Below, in pieces: positions 34,137 through 42,100 of a stretch of DNA of 46,230 bases. Numbering within the stretch: the stretch's first letter is position 1; each line of letters begins with the position of its first letter. The notes under the pieces were generated by a model. It was not told where the DNA came from and did not search any database. It saw nothing but the letters and a program-made list of their open reading frames with translations. Source of the stretch: Paracoccaceae bacterium (GTDB lineage Bacteria; Pseudomonadota; Alphaproteobacteria; Rhodobacterales; Rhodobacteraceae); NCBI GenBank assembly GCA_030066905.1, contig JASJAR010000015.1:1-46230 (forward strand). The letters are read 5' to 3'. The position numbers and the translations under genes were made by a program.

Positions 34137-34157
34137 CAAAAAGATGCCCGGGCAGGC

Positions 34158-34640
34158 TCAGCTGCTCAGAAAACCGGCGATCCGCGCAATCAGCCGGTCC
34201 CGCCCGGCGCCGGTTCCGGGCGCGGCGGGGGCGAGATCGGTGCGGTCGAGAATCGCCTCCAGATCGGCCGTCTCCCAGGCCACGTAGAGGCCGGTGAGGC
34301 CCTCGATATGGCGCGCGGTGGCAAGCTGGTGGTCGTTGCGGTGCTCGCCGAGCGCGGCGCGCCGGGGCAGGACGACGAGCGGCTTTCGCGCCCGCTGGGC
34401 GGTCAGGATCGTGCCGATCCCGGCATGGGCCACCACGACCCGGGCGGCCTCGAAGAGGCCGGCGAACTCCTCGGGCGGCAGATGGGCGCGCCAGGAGACG
34501 AGAGCGTCGCCCGCCTCCCCGCCGCGGGGCGCCCCGCCGCTCTGGATCACGGCCGCCTCGCCGGCCCCCCGCGCCCAGGCCGCCGCCGCTGCGGTCAGCC
34601 GCTCGAAGGGAAGCTGGGTGCCCACGGTGACGAAGATCAT
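34158..34640 (-). CDS. PssE-type half glycosyltransferase (GT28 C-terminal, Alg13-like)
   Basis: A 160-residue protein starting MIFVTVGTQLPFERL, the family opening, with VVVAHAGIGTILTAQRARKPLVVLPR as the nucleotide-sugar-binding part. It is the catalytic half of a split GT-B enzyme; in Rhizobium the PssD/PssE pair transfers glucuronate during exopolysaccharide synthesis. Its ATG overlaps the PssD-like stop by 4 bases, which fits a strict 1:1 partner. UDP-glucuronate from Ugd is a plausible donor (inference). Confidence 0.87.
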   Translation of the reverse strand: MIFVTVGTQLPFERLTAAAAAWARGAGEAAVIQSGGAPRGGEAGDALVSWRAHLPPEEFAGLFEAARVVVAHAGIGTILTAQRARKPLVVLPRRAALGEHRNDHQLATARHIEGLTGLYVAWETADLEAILDRTDLAPAAPGTGAGRDRLIARIAGFLSS

Positions 34641-35101
34641 AGGACCGAGCCCGCATATTCGGCCCCCTCGGCCGCGGCGACATCGGGCCATTGGGACAAT
34701 CTGAGATCGGCGACCCGGGCGGCGAGCCGGCCCGACATCGACATCGCCTCTGCATTGGCCACCGAGTCGACCCAGACCGTCCGTGCGCCGAGCCGCCGGC
34801 CCGCCCAGAGCGCGATCAGCCCCGGCAGCGCGCCGGTGGAGACCACCGCGTCGGGCTTGAGCGCGCGCACGGTCCGCCGGATCGCCCAAAGCGCTCTGAA
34901 GATCGCCAGGGGCTCGTTGCGGTTGCAATCGGGGATCAGACGCCCGGCCCCGAGCCCCGCCTCCTCGGCGAGCCCCGGCAGGGTGGTGGCCCAGGTCACC
35001 TCATAGCCGGCAAAGGCCGGGGCGAGGGCGGCGAGCTGGTGGAAATGCCCGCCCCCCGAGGCCACCGCGAGAAGCCGCGGCCGTGCGCCCGGCCCGCTCA
35101 C
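34637..35101 (-). CDS. PssD-type half glycosyltransferase (Alg14-like)
   Basis: A 154-residue protein starting at GTG 35101 with LLAVASGGGHFHQLAALAP, the Alg14/PssD glycine-rich opening, then VVSTGALPGLIALWAGRRLGA. It is the membrane-anchoring and acceptor-binding half that recruits the PssE-like partner encoded next. The GTGA overlap with the stop of the upstream GT2 and the ATGA overlap downstream make a coupled three-gene unit. Confidence 0.87.
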   Translation of the reverse strand: MSGPGARPRLLAVASGGGHFHQLAALAPAFAGYEVTWATTLPGLAEEAGLGAGRLIPDCNRNEPLAIFRALWAIRRTVRALKPDAVVSTGALPGLIALWAGRRLGARTVWVDSVANAEAMSMSGRLAARVADLRLSQWPDVAAAEGAEYAGSVL

Positions 35102-35958
35102 GGCCGCCCCCGGGCGGCCTGGCCGAGCATCCACCACATCCGCTGAAGCCGCAGCCGGAAGAGCGTGAAGAGCCCCCTGCCCTTTTCGCCCGGGCTCATG
35201 CCCCCGGCACCGAGCAGCCGCGGCGCGTGGACGATGGCGCTTGCCGGCATCAAAAGCGCCTTCGCCGCCCAGGCCGCCCGGCGGCCCCGGCCCTCGAGCG
35301 CATAGGCCTCCGCCGTCAGCCGCCGCCATTTCCGCCTGAGGGCCGGCCAGTCGGCCCGCGCGGGATGGGCAACGGCGAGGCCCGGCGCATAGACCAGCGC
35401 CGCGCCGGCCGCCTGGGCCCGGTGGCACCAGTCGACATCCTCGCTCACGCCGGCGGCGAAGGGCCCGGTCCGGTCCCAGACATCGCGCGGCACGACGAGA
35501 TTGGCGGTGACCGAGAACCGCTTTTTCGCCACATAGCCCGCCTGGTCGAAGGCGAAGACCTTCTCGAAGGCTTCGGCCCCCGAACGCGGCGGCGGGGTCT
35601 CCTCGAAAACGTCGATCCGCCCGCCGACAATCCGGTTCTCGGCTGCGGCCGAGCGCACCGCCGCGACCCAGTCGGGGGCCGGAATGCAGTCGCAGTCGAG
35701 AAAGGCGATTTTCGGCGCTTTTGTCTCTAACACACCGCGATTGCGCGCCGGCGCCGCGCCTTTTTCGGCTTCGGTGACGACCCGGGCCCAGGGATGGGCG
35801 GCGGCGATCTCGCCGATCCCGCCCGGCGTGGCGTTGTCGACCACCACGGTCTCGACCCGTCCGTCCCGCACCGCCTGGGGCGCGAGGGCGGCAAGGCAGG
35901 CCGACAGCCGCGCGCGATCGTCGTAATGGGGGATCACCACCGCGATCTCCGGCGCCAT
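35098..35958 (-). CDS. GT2-family glycosyltransferase
   Basis: A 286-residue GT-A enzyme: IAVVIPHYDDRARLSACLAAL, VVVDNATPGG, the metal site FLDCDCIPAPDW and a base region in SEDVDWCHRAQAAGA. The C-terminal 80 residues are basic and amphipathic, suggesting membrane attachment. It starts the coupled set with the PssD/PssE-like genes and is divergent from the methyltransferase at 36163. Confidence 0.9.
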   Translation of the reverse strand: MAPEIAVVIPHYDDRARLSACLAALAPQAVRDGRVETVVVDNATPGGIGEIAAAHPWARVVTEAEKGAAPARNRGVLETKAPKIAFLDCDCIPAPDWVAAVRSAAAENRIVGGRIDVFEETPPPRSGAEAFEKVFAFDQAGYVAKKRFSVTANLVVPRDVWDRTGPFAAGVSEDVDWCHRAQAAGAALVYAPGLAVAHPARADWPALRRKWRRLTAEAYALEGRGRRAAWAAKALLMPASAIVHAPRLLGAGGMSPGEKGRGLFTLFRLRLQRMWWMLGQAARGRP

Positions 35959-36038
35959 TGGGGTTCAGATCCTGACACTGCCCGACATGGGGACCCTCCT
36001 GCCCGAAATCCGCCCCGCAAGAAAGCGTCGCCGCGCGG

Positions 36039-36050
36039 GCGGGAAACAAT
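36039..36050. promoter_or_regulatory. Weak GAAAC-centred motif GCGGGAAACAAT
   Basis: Shares GGAAACAA with the stronger sites at 17783 and 33840 and lies in the divergent gap between 35958 (minus) and 36163 (plus). Confidence 0.25.
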
Positions 36051-36162
36051 CCGCCCCGGTACACCGCCACTGGTGACGGGGGCGCGACCGAGGCGGTGAG
36101 GGGATGCATCGGCGCCCGCGACGGAGTATCGGTCGGACAAAGAGGTTCTCCGGGGGGCGCCC

Positions 36163-36963
36163 ATGGCTCATATCCGTCAGCTCACAACGCTTCTACCCCA
36201 GCCGGTGCGGTTCGGCCTGCGGCGCCTGGCCTTCCGGGGCAGCGGCGTGGACTGCCCGCTCTGCGGCACCGAGGTGCGCAGCCTTGCCGGCCATGGCGGG
36301 GGCGCCGAGGTGCTCGACCGCCGGAGGGTCGTCGGCGGCATGCGGCGCGAGAACGACCGCTGCCCGGTCTGCCATGGGGCGGACCGCACGCGGATGATGA
36401 TGCTCTATCTCGAGCGCCATGCCGGGGTCGGCACCCGGCCTGTGCGCCTTCTCCACGTGGCCCCCGATTTCGGTCTCTATCTCTGGCTGAAACGGCAAAA
36501 TGGCGTCGATTACACCGCCACCGATCTCGACGCGGCGCGCTACCGCCATATCGACGGGATCGAGACCGCCGACCTCACCCGCCTGCCCTTTGCCGACGCC
36601 GCCTTCGACGCCATCGTCTGCTCCCATGTCCTCGAACATGTCCCCGACGACCGTGCCGCCTTCGCCGAGCTTGCCCGGGTGCTGGCGCCGGGGGGCCATG
36701 CGTTGCTGCTCACCCCCTTCGCGCTCGACGGCAAGGGCACCGACGAGGACCCGGGGCTCGACGACCCCGCCGAGCAGGACCGCCGCTTCGGGCAATGGGA
36801 CCATGTCCGGATCTACGACCGGGACGACTTTCTCGCCCGGATGTCGGCAGCCGGGCTCGCCGCCACGCTCTGGGACCCGTTCGAGGAGGATGCCGACACC
36901 GCCCGGGCGCTGCATCTCAACCCCGAGGAACGGCTCCCCATCGGTCAGTTGCCGAGCGCATGA
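36163..36963 (+). CDS. Methyltransferase-like protein with N-terminal zinc-ribbon-type cysteines
   Basis: A 266-residue protein. Two CxxC pairs (C31/C34 in CPLCG and C67/C70 in CPVC) suggest a structural zinc site. A class I methyltransferase core follows: LLHVAPDFGLYLWL in place of motif I, DYTATDLDAARY, the acidic DLTRLPFADAAFDAIVCSHVLEHV and LAPGGHALLLTPF. Motif I lacks the usual GxGxG, so cofactor binding may differ. This layout is often seen beside glycosyltransferases. Its stop overlaps the next GT2 start by 4 bases. Confidence 0.8.
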   Translation: MAHIRQLTTLLPQPVRFGLRRLAFRGSGVDCPLCGTEVRSLAGHGGGAEVLDRRRVVGGMRRENDRCPVCHGADRTRMMMLYLERHAGVGTRPVRLLHVAPDFGLYLWLKRQNGVDYTATDLDAARYRHIDGIETADLTRLPFADAAFDAIVCSHVLEHVPDDRAAFAELARVLAPGGHALLLTPFALDGKGTDEDPGLDDPAEQDRRFGQWDHVRIYDRDDFLARMSAAGLAATLWDPFEEDADTARALHLNPEERLPIGQLPSA

Positions 36964-37955
36964 ACGCCATGCCCGGCAGCCTCGATGCCCCGGAGGCGTC
37001 CGGCCGCGCCCCGGACCTCTCCATCGTCGTGATCAGCTACAACACGCGTCAGATGACGCTGGCCTGCCTGGCCTCGGTGGCCGCCGAAACCCGGACGCCC
37101 CATGAGGTGATCGTGGTCGACAACGCCTCGACCGATGGGTCGGCCGAGGCGATCGCCGCGCAGCACCCCGATGTCACGCTGATCGCGGAGACCGAAAACC
37201 ACGGGTTCGGGCCCGCCCACGAGATCGCCATGGCCCGGGCCAGAGCGCCCTGGGTGCTGCTTCTGAACCCCGATACGGTGATCCTCGATGGCGCCGTCGA
37301 CAGGCTTTTGGCCTTCGCCCGTCGCACCCCGGAGGCGGGCATCTGGGGCGGCCGCACGCTTTACGGCGACGGCTCGCTCAACCCCACCTCCTGCTTCCGC
37401 CGCCAGACCCTCTGGTCGGTCTTTTGCCGCGTTTTGGGCCTGAACGGTGTCTTTCGGCGCTCCTCGGTCTTCAACTCGGAGTATTTCGGCAACTGGCAGC
37501 GCAACACCGAGCGCGCAGTCGATATCGTGACGGGGTGTTTTCTGATGATCCGCCGGGAGACCTGGGACGCTCTCGGCGGGTTCGACCCGGCCTTCACGAT
37601 GTATGGCGAGGAGGTCGACCTCTGCTTGCGCGCCGAGGCCGCCGGGCACCGCCCGCGGGTGACCCCGGAAGCCACGATCATCCATTACGGCGGCGCCAGC
37701 CAGCCGGTGCGCGCCGACAAGATGGTCCGCCTGCTGAAGGCGAAGATCGAACTCATCAAGCGCCATTTCCCGCCCCTGACCCGGCCCCTCGGTGTCGCCC
37801 TCTTCCGCCTCTGGCCGCTCTCGCGCGCCCTGGCCTTCGGGCTCGCGGGCCGGCTGCCTGGAGGCCGGGGACGCGCCGCCCACGGGAAGGTCTGGGCGGA
37901 AACCTGGGCCCGGCGCGCGGAATGGCGCGACGGGTTTTCGGAGAGCGGCGACTAG
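36960..37955 (+). CDS. GT2-family glycosyltransferase (rhamnosyltransferase-like)
   Basis: A 331-residue GT-A enzyme: LSIVVISYNTRQMTLACLASV, VIVVDNASTDGS, the metal site LLNPDTVILDGA and MYGEEVDLCLRAEAAGHR followed by the IIHYGGAS motif. This layout is typical of the WbbL/RfbF-like rhamnosyltransferases, though the donor cannot be fixed from sequence. It is translationally coupled (ATGA) to the methyltransferase-like gene, so the two may act on the same sugar. Confidence 0.9.
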   Translation: MNAMPGSLDAPEASGRAPDLSIVVISYNTRQMTLACLASVAAETRTPHEVIVVDNASTDGSAEAIAAQHPDVTLIAETENHGFGPAHEIAMARARAPWVLLLNPDTVILDGAVDRLLAFARRTPEAGIWGGRTLYGDGSLNPTSCFRRQTLWSVFCRVLGLNGVFRRSSVFNSEYFGNWQRNTERAVDIVTGCFLMIRRETWDALGGFDPAFTMYGEEVDLCLRAEAAGHRPRVTPEATIIHYGGASQPVRADKMVRLLKAKIELIKRHFPPLTRPLGVALFRLWPLSRALAFGLAGRLPGGRGRAAHGKVWAETWARRAEWRDGFSESGD

Positions 37956-37987
37956 ACGACGCTCCGGGCCGGGCCGGGCGGCGGTCC

Positions 37988-39034
37988 CTACCCCGCCTCG
38001 CGCCGCCAGCTTTCCACGAAGGCCTCAAGCGCGGTGCGAAACGCCCCGTCCACCCCCGGCCCTTCGAGGCGAAGCTGGCCCGCGCGCCCCGAAATCCGGA
38101 TCGCCGCAGCGGCGCCGGCGGCCTCTCCAGGCCCGTTTGGGGCCATGTTAGAGACTGTTTCGGCCGGCTTGCCGGGTTTCCCCGGCCCGGTCTCGGCCGC
38201 CTTGAGGGCGGCGGCGAAAACCGCGCGCTCGTCTTCGGCCGTCGCCGGGCCCGCCGCCGCGAGCCGGGCCGCGAGCGCCGGGGCGAAGCTCCGATCCCCG
38301 GCCACGGCCTTCGCCAGGGCGAGCCCCAGCCGTTCGGAAAGGTCCGGGCCGAACCGCACCGCGCCCCCGAGCGCCGCACGCAGGCCCACGAAACTTCTGA
38401 TCTTCGAGCGCCGGGCCCGGCTGACCGCTCCGAAAAGCGCGGCCAGCCCCGCCTCGATATCGGCAAAGACCCCCTCCTCGACGGCGCGGGCGACGATCTC
38501 GGCGCGCTCCCAATGGCTGAGATCGGCCCGGATCTCGTTTTCCTCGACCATCGCCACATAGGCCGACCCGGCATCCGACGGCCGGCGCAGGAGGGCGGCG
38601 ACCTCGGAAAACCGCGCCTCTCCGGTGCGCCTGTGGAGCGCTTTCAGCGCCGCGAGCCGCCGGGCCCCCGAAATCAGCCCGTAGCGCCCCGGGGCGGTCT
38701 CCACCGCCTCGATGGGGGTGCGCTGGCCATGGGCGGCGATGGAGGCTTCGAGGGCGGCCATCTCCTCGGGGTCGATCCGCTGACGGTCCCGCACGATATG
38801 GGCGACATCCACCGTCTCGAGCGGCAGGCGGGCGACGATCCGGCCCTCCTCCCGGGCCGCGGCCAGCTCGCCGGCCACTTCCGCCAGGGCCGCCTCGGCG
38901 GCGGTCTCGGCGGCCACCCGCGCGATCGGCGGCGGGGCGGGATAGGGGCCGACGGATTTCGTCATGGATTTCGTCTCGGGGGCCGCCAGGGGCGGGGCCT
39001 CTGCGGGAAAGGCCAGTCGTTTGCGTCGCGCCAT
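37988..39034 (-). CDS. parB: Plasmid partition protein ParB
   Basis: A 348-residue DNA-binding partition protein. The ParB/Srx CTP-binding domain has GQRTPI (103-108), GLISGARRLAAL (119-130) and the ENEIRADLSHWERAE stretch (166-180) before the helix-turn-helix. It loads at parS and spreads as a clamp. ATG 39034 is chosen because AGGAGG sits just upstream; a longer frame to 39091 is unlikely. It follows parA with a 58-base gap that contains a parS-like palindrome (39071-39085). Confidence 0.93.
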   Translation of the reverse strand: MARRKRLAFPAEAPPLAAPETKSMTKSVGPYPAPPPIARVAAETAAEAALAEVAGELAAAREEGRIVARLPLETVDVAHIVRDRQRIDPEEMAALEASIAAHGQRTPIEAVETAPGRYGLISGARRLAALKALHRRTGEARFSEVAALLRRPSDAGSAYVAMVEENEIRADLSHWERAEIVARAVEEGVFADIEAGLAALFGAVSRARRSKIRSFVGLRAALGGAVRFGPDLSERLGLALAKAVAGDRSFAPALAARLAAAGPATAEDERAVFAAALKAAETGPGKPGKPAETVSNMAPNGPGEAAGAAAAIRISGRAGQLRLEGPGVDGAFRTALEAFVESWRREAG

Positions 39035-39070
39035 CAGGTCCTCCTGTGCTCCGCCGGGGCCGGGGCGCGG

Positions 39071-39085
39071 GTTTCGCCGCGAAAC
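39071..39085. promoter_or_regulatory. parS-like palindrome GTTTCGC-C-GCGAAAC
   Basis: Perfect 7-base arms around one base, between parA and parB. The arms GTTTC...GAAAC echo the chromosomal parS core (GTTTCACGTGAAAC) with a slightly different centre. The only identical-arm copy I found in the window is at 42101-42115. Confidence 0.6.
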
Positions 39086-39092
39086 ATCCACC

Positions 39093-40475
39093 CTACCCCG
39101 CTTTGCGCATCCCGCGCTCCTCGCGCCGCCAGATGCCGATCAAAAGCGCCTTCAGCGCCGCCCAGCTTTCGTCGAACGTGGCCCGGCCCCGGACATAGGT
39201 CTCGCGGTTGAAGTCGCGGTAATCGGCCTCGTAGATGCCCGAGACCTGTTCGCCCGCCTGGCCGATCAGGGCCGTGTAATCCTGCCTCTGGGGGGCAAGG
39301 GTCTGGCCGAGATAGGCCTGCATCAGCCCCGCCATCTCCGCCTGCTGGCCCGCATCGTAGCGGGTGAGCACCGTGCGCACCGCGTCCCATTCGAAAGCGA
39401 GCCCGTCGCGCCCCAGCGCCCGGGCGGCCATGGTCTCGCTGTCTTCGATGGAGGCGAAGGTGGCATGGAGCATGTCGAAGAACCGCCCCGTGGAATCGAA
39501 TTCGAGAAACGACGCACCCGTGGGCACCAAAAGCACATCCGCCGCCGCCAGCCCGTTGATCGTCAGATACCCGAGTGCGGGAGGCGTATCGAGGATGACG
39601 ATGTCGTAGTCCGACAGAACCCCATCGGCGGCCAGAATGTCCCCCAGCGCATCCCAGAGCTTCCAGCCGCGATGCGAAATCCGCCAGACCGGAATCTGGA
39701 ACTCCGACCAGTAGAGGTTGAGCTGGGCCCCGATGAGGTCGATGTTGGGCCAGTGGGTGCGGGCGATCACGTCGCCGGCGCGGACCTTCATCGCATCCGA
39801 CAGGGTCTCGTCGAGGGGCTGGGGGCTCTCGCCCCGTGCCGCGAGCCGCTGGTTTTCGGCCACGAGGCCTTCGGCGTAATGCCGCGCGATCAGCGGAAAC
39901 ACCGTCTCCCATTCGTCCTCGACCCTCAGCCCGAAGATCGAGGACATCGAGCCCTGGCTGTCGAGGTCGACGACGAGCACCCGGTAGCCGTCGAGTGCCG
40001 CCGACATCGCCAGATGCGCCGCCGTGGAGGTCTTGCCGACGCCGCCCTTGAAATTCGCAACCGCGACGATCTTCGCCGGCGCCCCTTCGGGCCGGTAGGG
40101 GCGGTATTCCTTGGTCTTCGACCCTTCCGCGCCGAAATGGGCCCTGAGCCGCAGCACCTCGTCGAGGCTGAACCATTTCGCCCCGCCCTCTGTCTCCGAC
40201 CGGCCCTGGGGCAGGCCGGGGTTCTGACGCAGGACCCGGCGGAAATGGGCGGGCGCGACGGGGATGAGGTACTTGGTGATCTCCCAGGTGGAAAACAGCC
40301 TCAGCCGCTTCTCCCCGGTCTCGTCGAGCCCCCGTGCGGCGAGATCGTCCCGGCCCCGGCGGCAGGCCTCGGAGATCGTCGCGAAGCCGGCGGTGCCCAC
40401 GGGGGGGCCGAGCGCATCGGCGGCCCGGTCGGGAGAGATGCCGAAATAGGGCGGATAATCGATGCCTGCTGCCAT
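39093..40475 (-). CDS. parA: Partition ATPase ParA (with N-terminal DNA-binding region)
   Basis: A 460-residue P-loop ATPase of the large plasmid ParA type. Residues 1-120 form a MerR/HTH-like region (WEITKYLIPVAPAHFRRVLRQNP) typical of autoregulating ParA. The Walker A is deviant, NFKGGVGKTST (141-151), with VLVVDLDSQGSM as the A' box and DYDIVILDTPPALG as Walker B. It drives plasmid segregation along the nucleoid with ParB. It is divergent from repA, the promoter region holding a dyad at 40559-40571. Confidence 0.94.
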   Translation of the reverse strand: MAAGIDYPPYFGISPDRAADALGPPVGTAGFATISEACRRGRDDLAARGLDETGEKRLRLFSTWEITKYLIPVAPAHFRRVLRQNPGLPQGRSETEGGAKWFSLDEVLRLRAHFGAEGSKTKEYRPYRPEGAPAKIVAVANFKGGVGKTSTAAHLAMSAALDGYRVLVVDLDSQGSMSSIFGLRVEDEWETVFPLIARHYAEGLVAENQRLAARGESPQPLDETLSDAMKVRAGDVIARTHWPNIDLIGAQLNLYWSEFQIPVWRISHRGWKLWDALGDILAADGVLSDYDIVILDTPPALGYLTINGLAAADVLLVPTGASFLEFDSTGRFFDMLHATFASIEDSETMAARALGRDGLAFEWDAVRTVLTRYDAGQQAEMAGLMQAYLGQTLAPQRQDYTALIGQAGEQVSGIYEADYRDFNRETYVRGRATFDESWAALKALLIGIWRREERGMRKAG

Positions 40476-40558
40476 GGGCCGAACCCTGTCCTGCTCGCTC
40501 GCGATGCGCTCTTCTTTGCCGGCCTTTCCAACCGATGTCGCGCTTTTCGGGAAAGATC

Positions 40559-40571
40559 ACACGAATCGTGT
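40559..40571. promoter_or_regulatory. Dyad ACACGA-A-TCGTGT with central GANTC
   Basis: Perfect 6-base arms around one A; the centre spells GAATC, a CcrM methylation site. It lies 84 bases upstream of parA and is a candidate ParA operator. Confidence 0.45.
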
Positions 40572-40676
40572 CACATGGCCAGCGGAATCGCATCTTGGAC
40601 CATTTTCTCAGCCATTCCCCGCCTGAGGCCCAGGGATTGCGGGTCCTCCGGCAAGGTCCTGTTTGTTATTTTTCCG

Positions 40677-40691
40677 TTAGTCTATCGTTAA
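40677..40691. promoter_or_regulatory. CtrA-like box TTAG-N7-TTAA
   Basis: One mismatch to TTAA-N7-TTAA, in the AT-rich part of the putative origin. The reverse strand reads TTAA-N7-CTAAC. Confidence 0.4.
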
Positions 40692-40757
40692 GGGTCCGTG
40701 CGTGGCTTTGAAAACCCTTTCATCTGAAGTGCTTGTGCCGCTCCGATGAGCTATGGC

Positions 40758-40818
40758 CGATTCCGATCCCCCGAAGATGCGATTCCGATCCCCCGATCAT
40801 CCGACTCCAATCCCCCGA
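40758..40818 (+). repeat. Three 22-bp-spaced iterons containing GANTC sites
   Basis: CGATTCCGATCCCCCGA at 40758 and 40780 and CGACTCCAATCCCCCGA at 40802; the starts are exactly 22 bases apart, two helical turns. Each repeat contains GANTC (GATTC, GATTC, GACTC). The location upstream of repA suggests RepA binding sites. Confidence 0.75.
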
Positions 40819-40925
40819 ACCGCCCGCTCTGCCGCCTTTACTCACGGCCCCGGCTTTCCTAGCCTCGGTGTCAACGAAACGACGAAAGCCGCGGGCGCAC
40901 GCGGCGCGGGCAGAACGGTCGGGCA

Positions 40926-41948
40926 GTGACCATGGGTGAGATCGGGGCGAGAGCCGGCACGGCGCCTGTCATGGGCGATCTTTTCGTCTGCGACGTGCTC
41001 GCGGCCGTGCCGAAGCACGATCTCGCGTCGATGGAACATCCGATCTTTTCGCTCGCCACCCGCCCCGACCGCCGGGTGCTCGCTTACGAGCACAACGACG
41101 TCACCGTGACCGTCACCCCGTCCGTGAAGGGCCGGGCGACGATCTTCGACGCCGATGTGCTGATCTTCTGCATCTCCCAGCTCGTCGCCGCCCTCAATGC
41201 CGGCCAGCCCACCGCACGGCGGCTGACGCTCACCGCCCACGACCTTCTCCTCCAGACCGGGCGGGAGACCTCCGGGGACGGCTACAAGCGCCTCCGGGAC
41301 GCTTTCGAGCGGCTCGCGGGCACCCGCATCACCACCAATATCCTCACCGGCCCGCCCGAGGACCCCGTGGAGGTCACCACCGGTTTCGGGCTCATCGAGG
41401 GCTGGGAGATCGTCCGGCGCACAAGGAAGGGCCGGATGGTGGCGGTCTCGGTGACGCTGTCGGACTGGCTCTACCGGGCGGTGCTCGCCCGCTCGGTCCT
41501 GACCCTTTCAAGAGACTATTTCACCTTAAGAAAGCCCCTCGAGCGGCGGCTCTACGAGCTCGCGCGCAAACATTGCGGCCGCCAGCCCTTCTGGCGGGTG
41601 TCGCTGGCCACCTTGCAGAAGAAGACCGGCTCGGCCTCGCCGCGGCGGGTGTTCCGGGCGATGGTCCGCGAGATCCTCCGCGAGGATCGGCTGCCGGATT
41701 ACACGCTGATCGAGGAGGAGGGCGACATCCTGCGCGTGGAACGCCGCGAGGTTGTGGAGCCCGCAGGGACGGGGCCGGGGGCGCTCGCGCCCGAGACCTT
41801 CGAAGCCGCCCGGGCGCTGGCCCCGGGGGCGGATATCTACGCGCTCGAGGCCCGCTGGCGGGCCTGGTGGGCCGAGACCGGCCGCCGGCGCCTGGGCTCC
41901 CCCGATGCGGCGTTTCTGGGCTGGGTGAAGGCGACGCGGAAGCCCTGA
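40926..41948 (+). CDS. repA: Replication initiator RepA (RPA family)
   Basis: A 340-residue initiator of the RPA type used by Rhodobacterales plasmids of the RepA class. Recognisable stretches are MEHPIFSLATRPDRRVLAYEHN, VTVTPSVKGRATIFDADVLI, LTAHDLLLQTGRETSGDGYKRLRDAFERLAGTRI and SRDYFTLRKPLERRLYELARKHCG, with the winged-helix part in the latter half. It would bind the iterons upstream and recruit the host replisome. The GTG at 40926 and ATG at 40932 are both possible starts; neither has a strong ribosome-binding site, and ATG 40971 (MGDLFVCDVL) is a further option. Confidence 0.92.
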   Translation: MTMGEIGARAGTAPVMGDLFVCDVLAAVPKHDLASMEHPIFSLATRPDRRVLAYEHNDVTVTVTPSVKGRATIFDADVLIFCISQLVAALNAGQPTARRLTLTAHDLLLQTGRETSGDGYKRLRDAFERLAGTRITTNILTGPPEDPVEVTTGFGLIEGWEIVRRTRKGRMVAVSVTLSDWLYRAVLARSVLTLSRDYFTLRKPLERRLYELARKHCGRQPFWRVSLATLQKKTGSASPRRVFRAMVREILREDRLPDYTLIEEEGDILRVERREVVEPAGTGPGALAPETFEAARALAPGADIYALEARWRAWWAETGRRRLGSPDAAFLGWVKATRKP

Positions 41949-41981
41949 GGGCGGTCTGTCGGCACGCTCCACGCACCAGCC

Positions 41982-42055
41982 GCCCCGGACCCGATCCGGG
42001 GCCCCGCCGCACCGGAGTGTGCCGTTCGTCGAGGTCCCGGATCGGGTCTTCCGGG
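41982..42055. repeat. Composite palindromic repeat, type A
   Basis: GCCCCGGACCCGATCCGGGGC at 41982-42002, a spacer with ACCGGAGTG and a degenerate second palindrome (TCCCGGATCGGGTCTTCCGGGA). Same plan as 31221-31299. Confidence 0.6.
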
Positions 42056-42100
42056 AGGCAAGGCCGGTCGCTCCGCCGCAAAGCCCCGACATCTCCCCCG

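Larger units (their letters stand above)
33807..34157. other. Promoter gap upstream of the acidic beta-helix gene
   Basis: 351 bases without a convincing gene. It holds two GAAAC motif copies, two TTAA-containing palindromes (33991-34009, 34021-34030) and a 24-base GC palindrome after the PssE-like gene (34113-34136). Confidence 0.55.
40476..40925. other. Putative replication origin (oriV) between parA and repA
   Basis: About 450 bases without a gene between divergent parA and repA. From left to right: a dyad with a GANTC site, a second GANTC, an AT-rich tract (about 40660-40695) with a CtrA-like box, and three directly repeated 17-base iterons every 22 bases (40758-40818). This is the expected plan of an iteron-controlled origin: AT-rich melting region plus initiator sites next to the initiator gene. 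Confidence 0.7.

Noticed and set aside
40736..40752. A fourth iteron 22 bases before the first
   Set aside because: A partial match (CTCCGAT) exists but its register is 20, not 22, bases from the first iteron, and the C run is missing.
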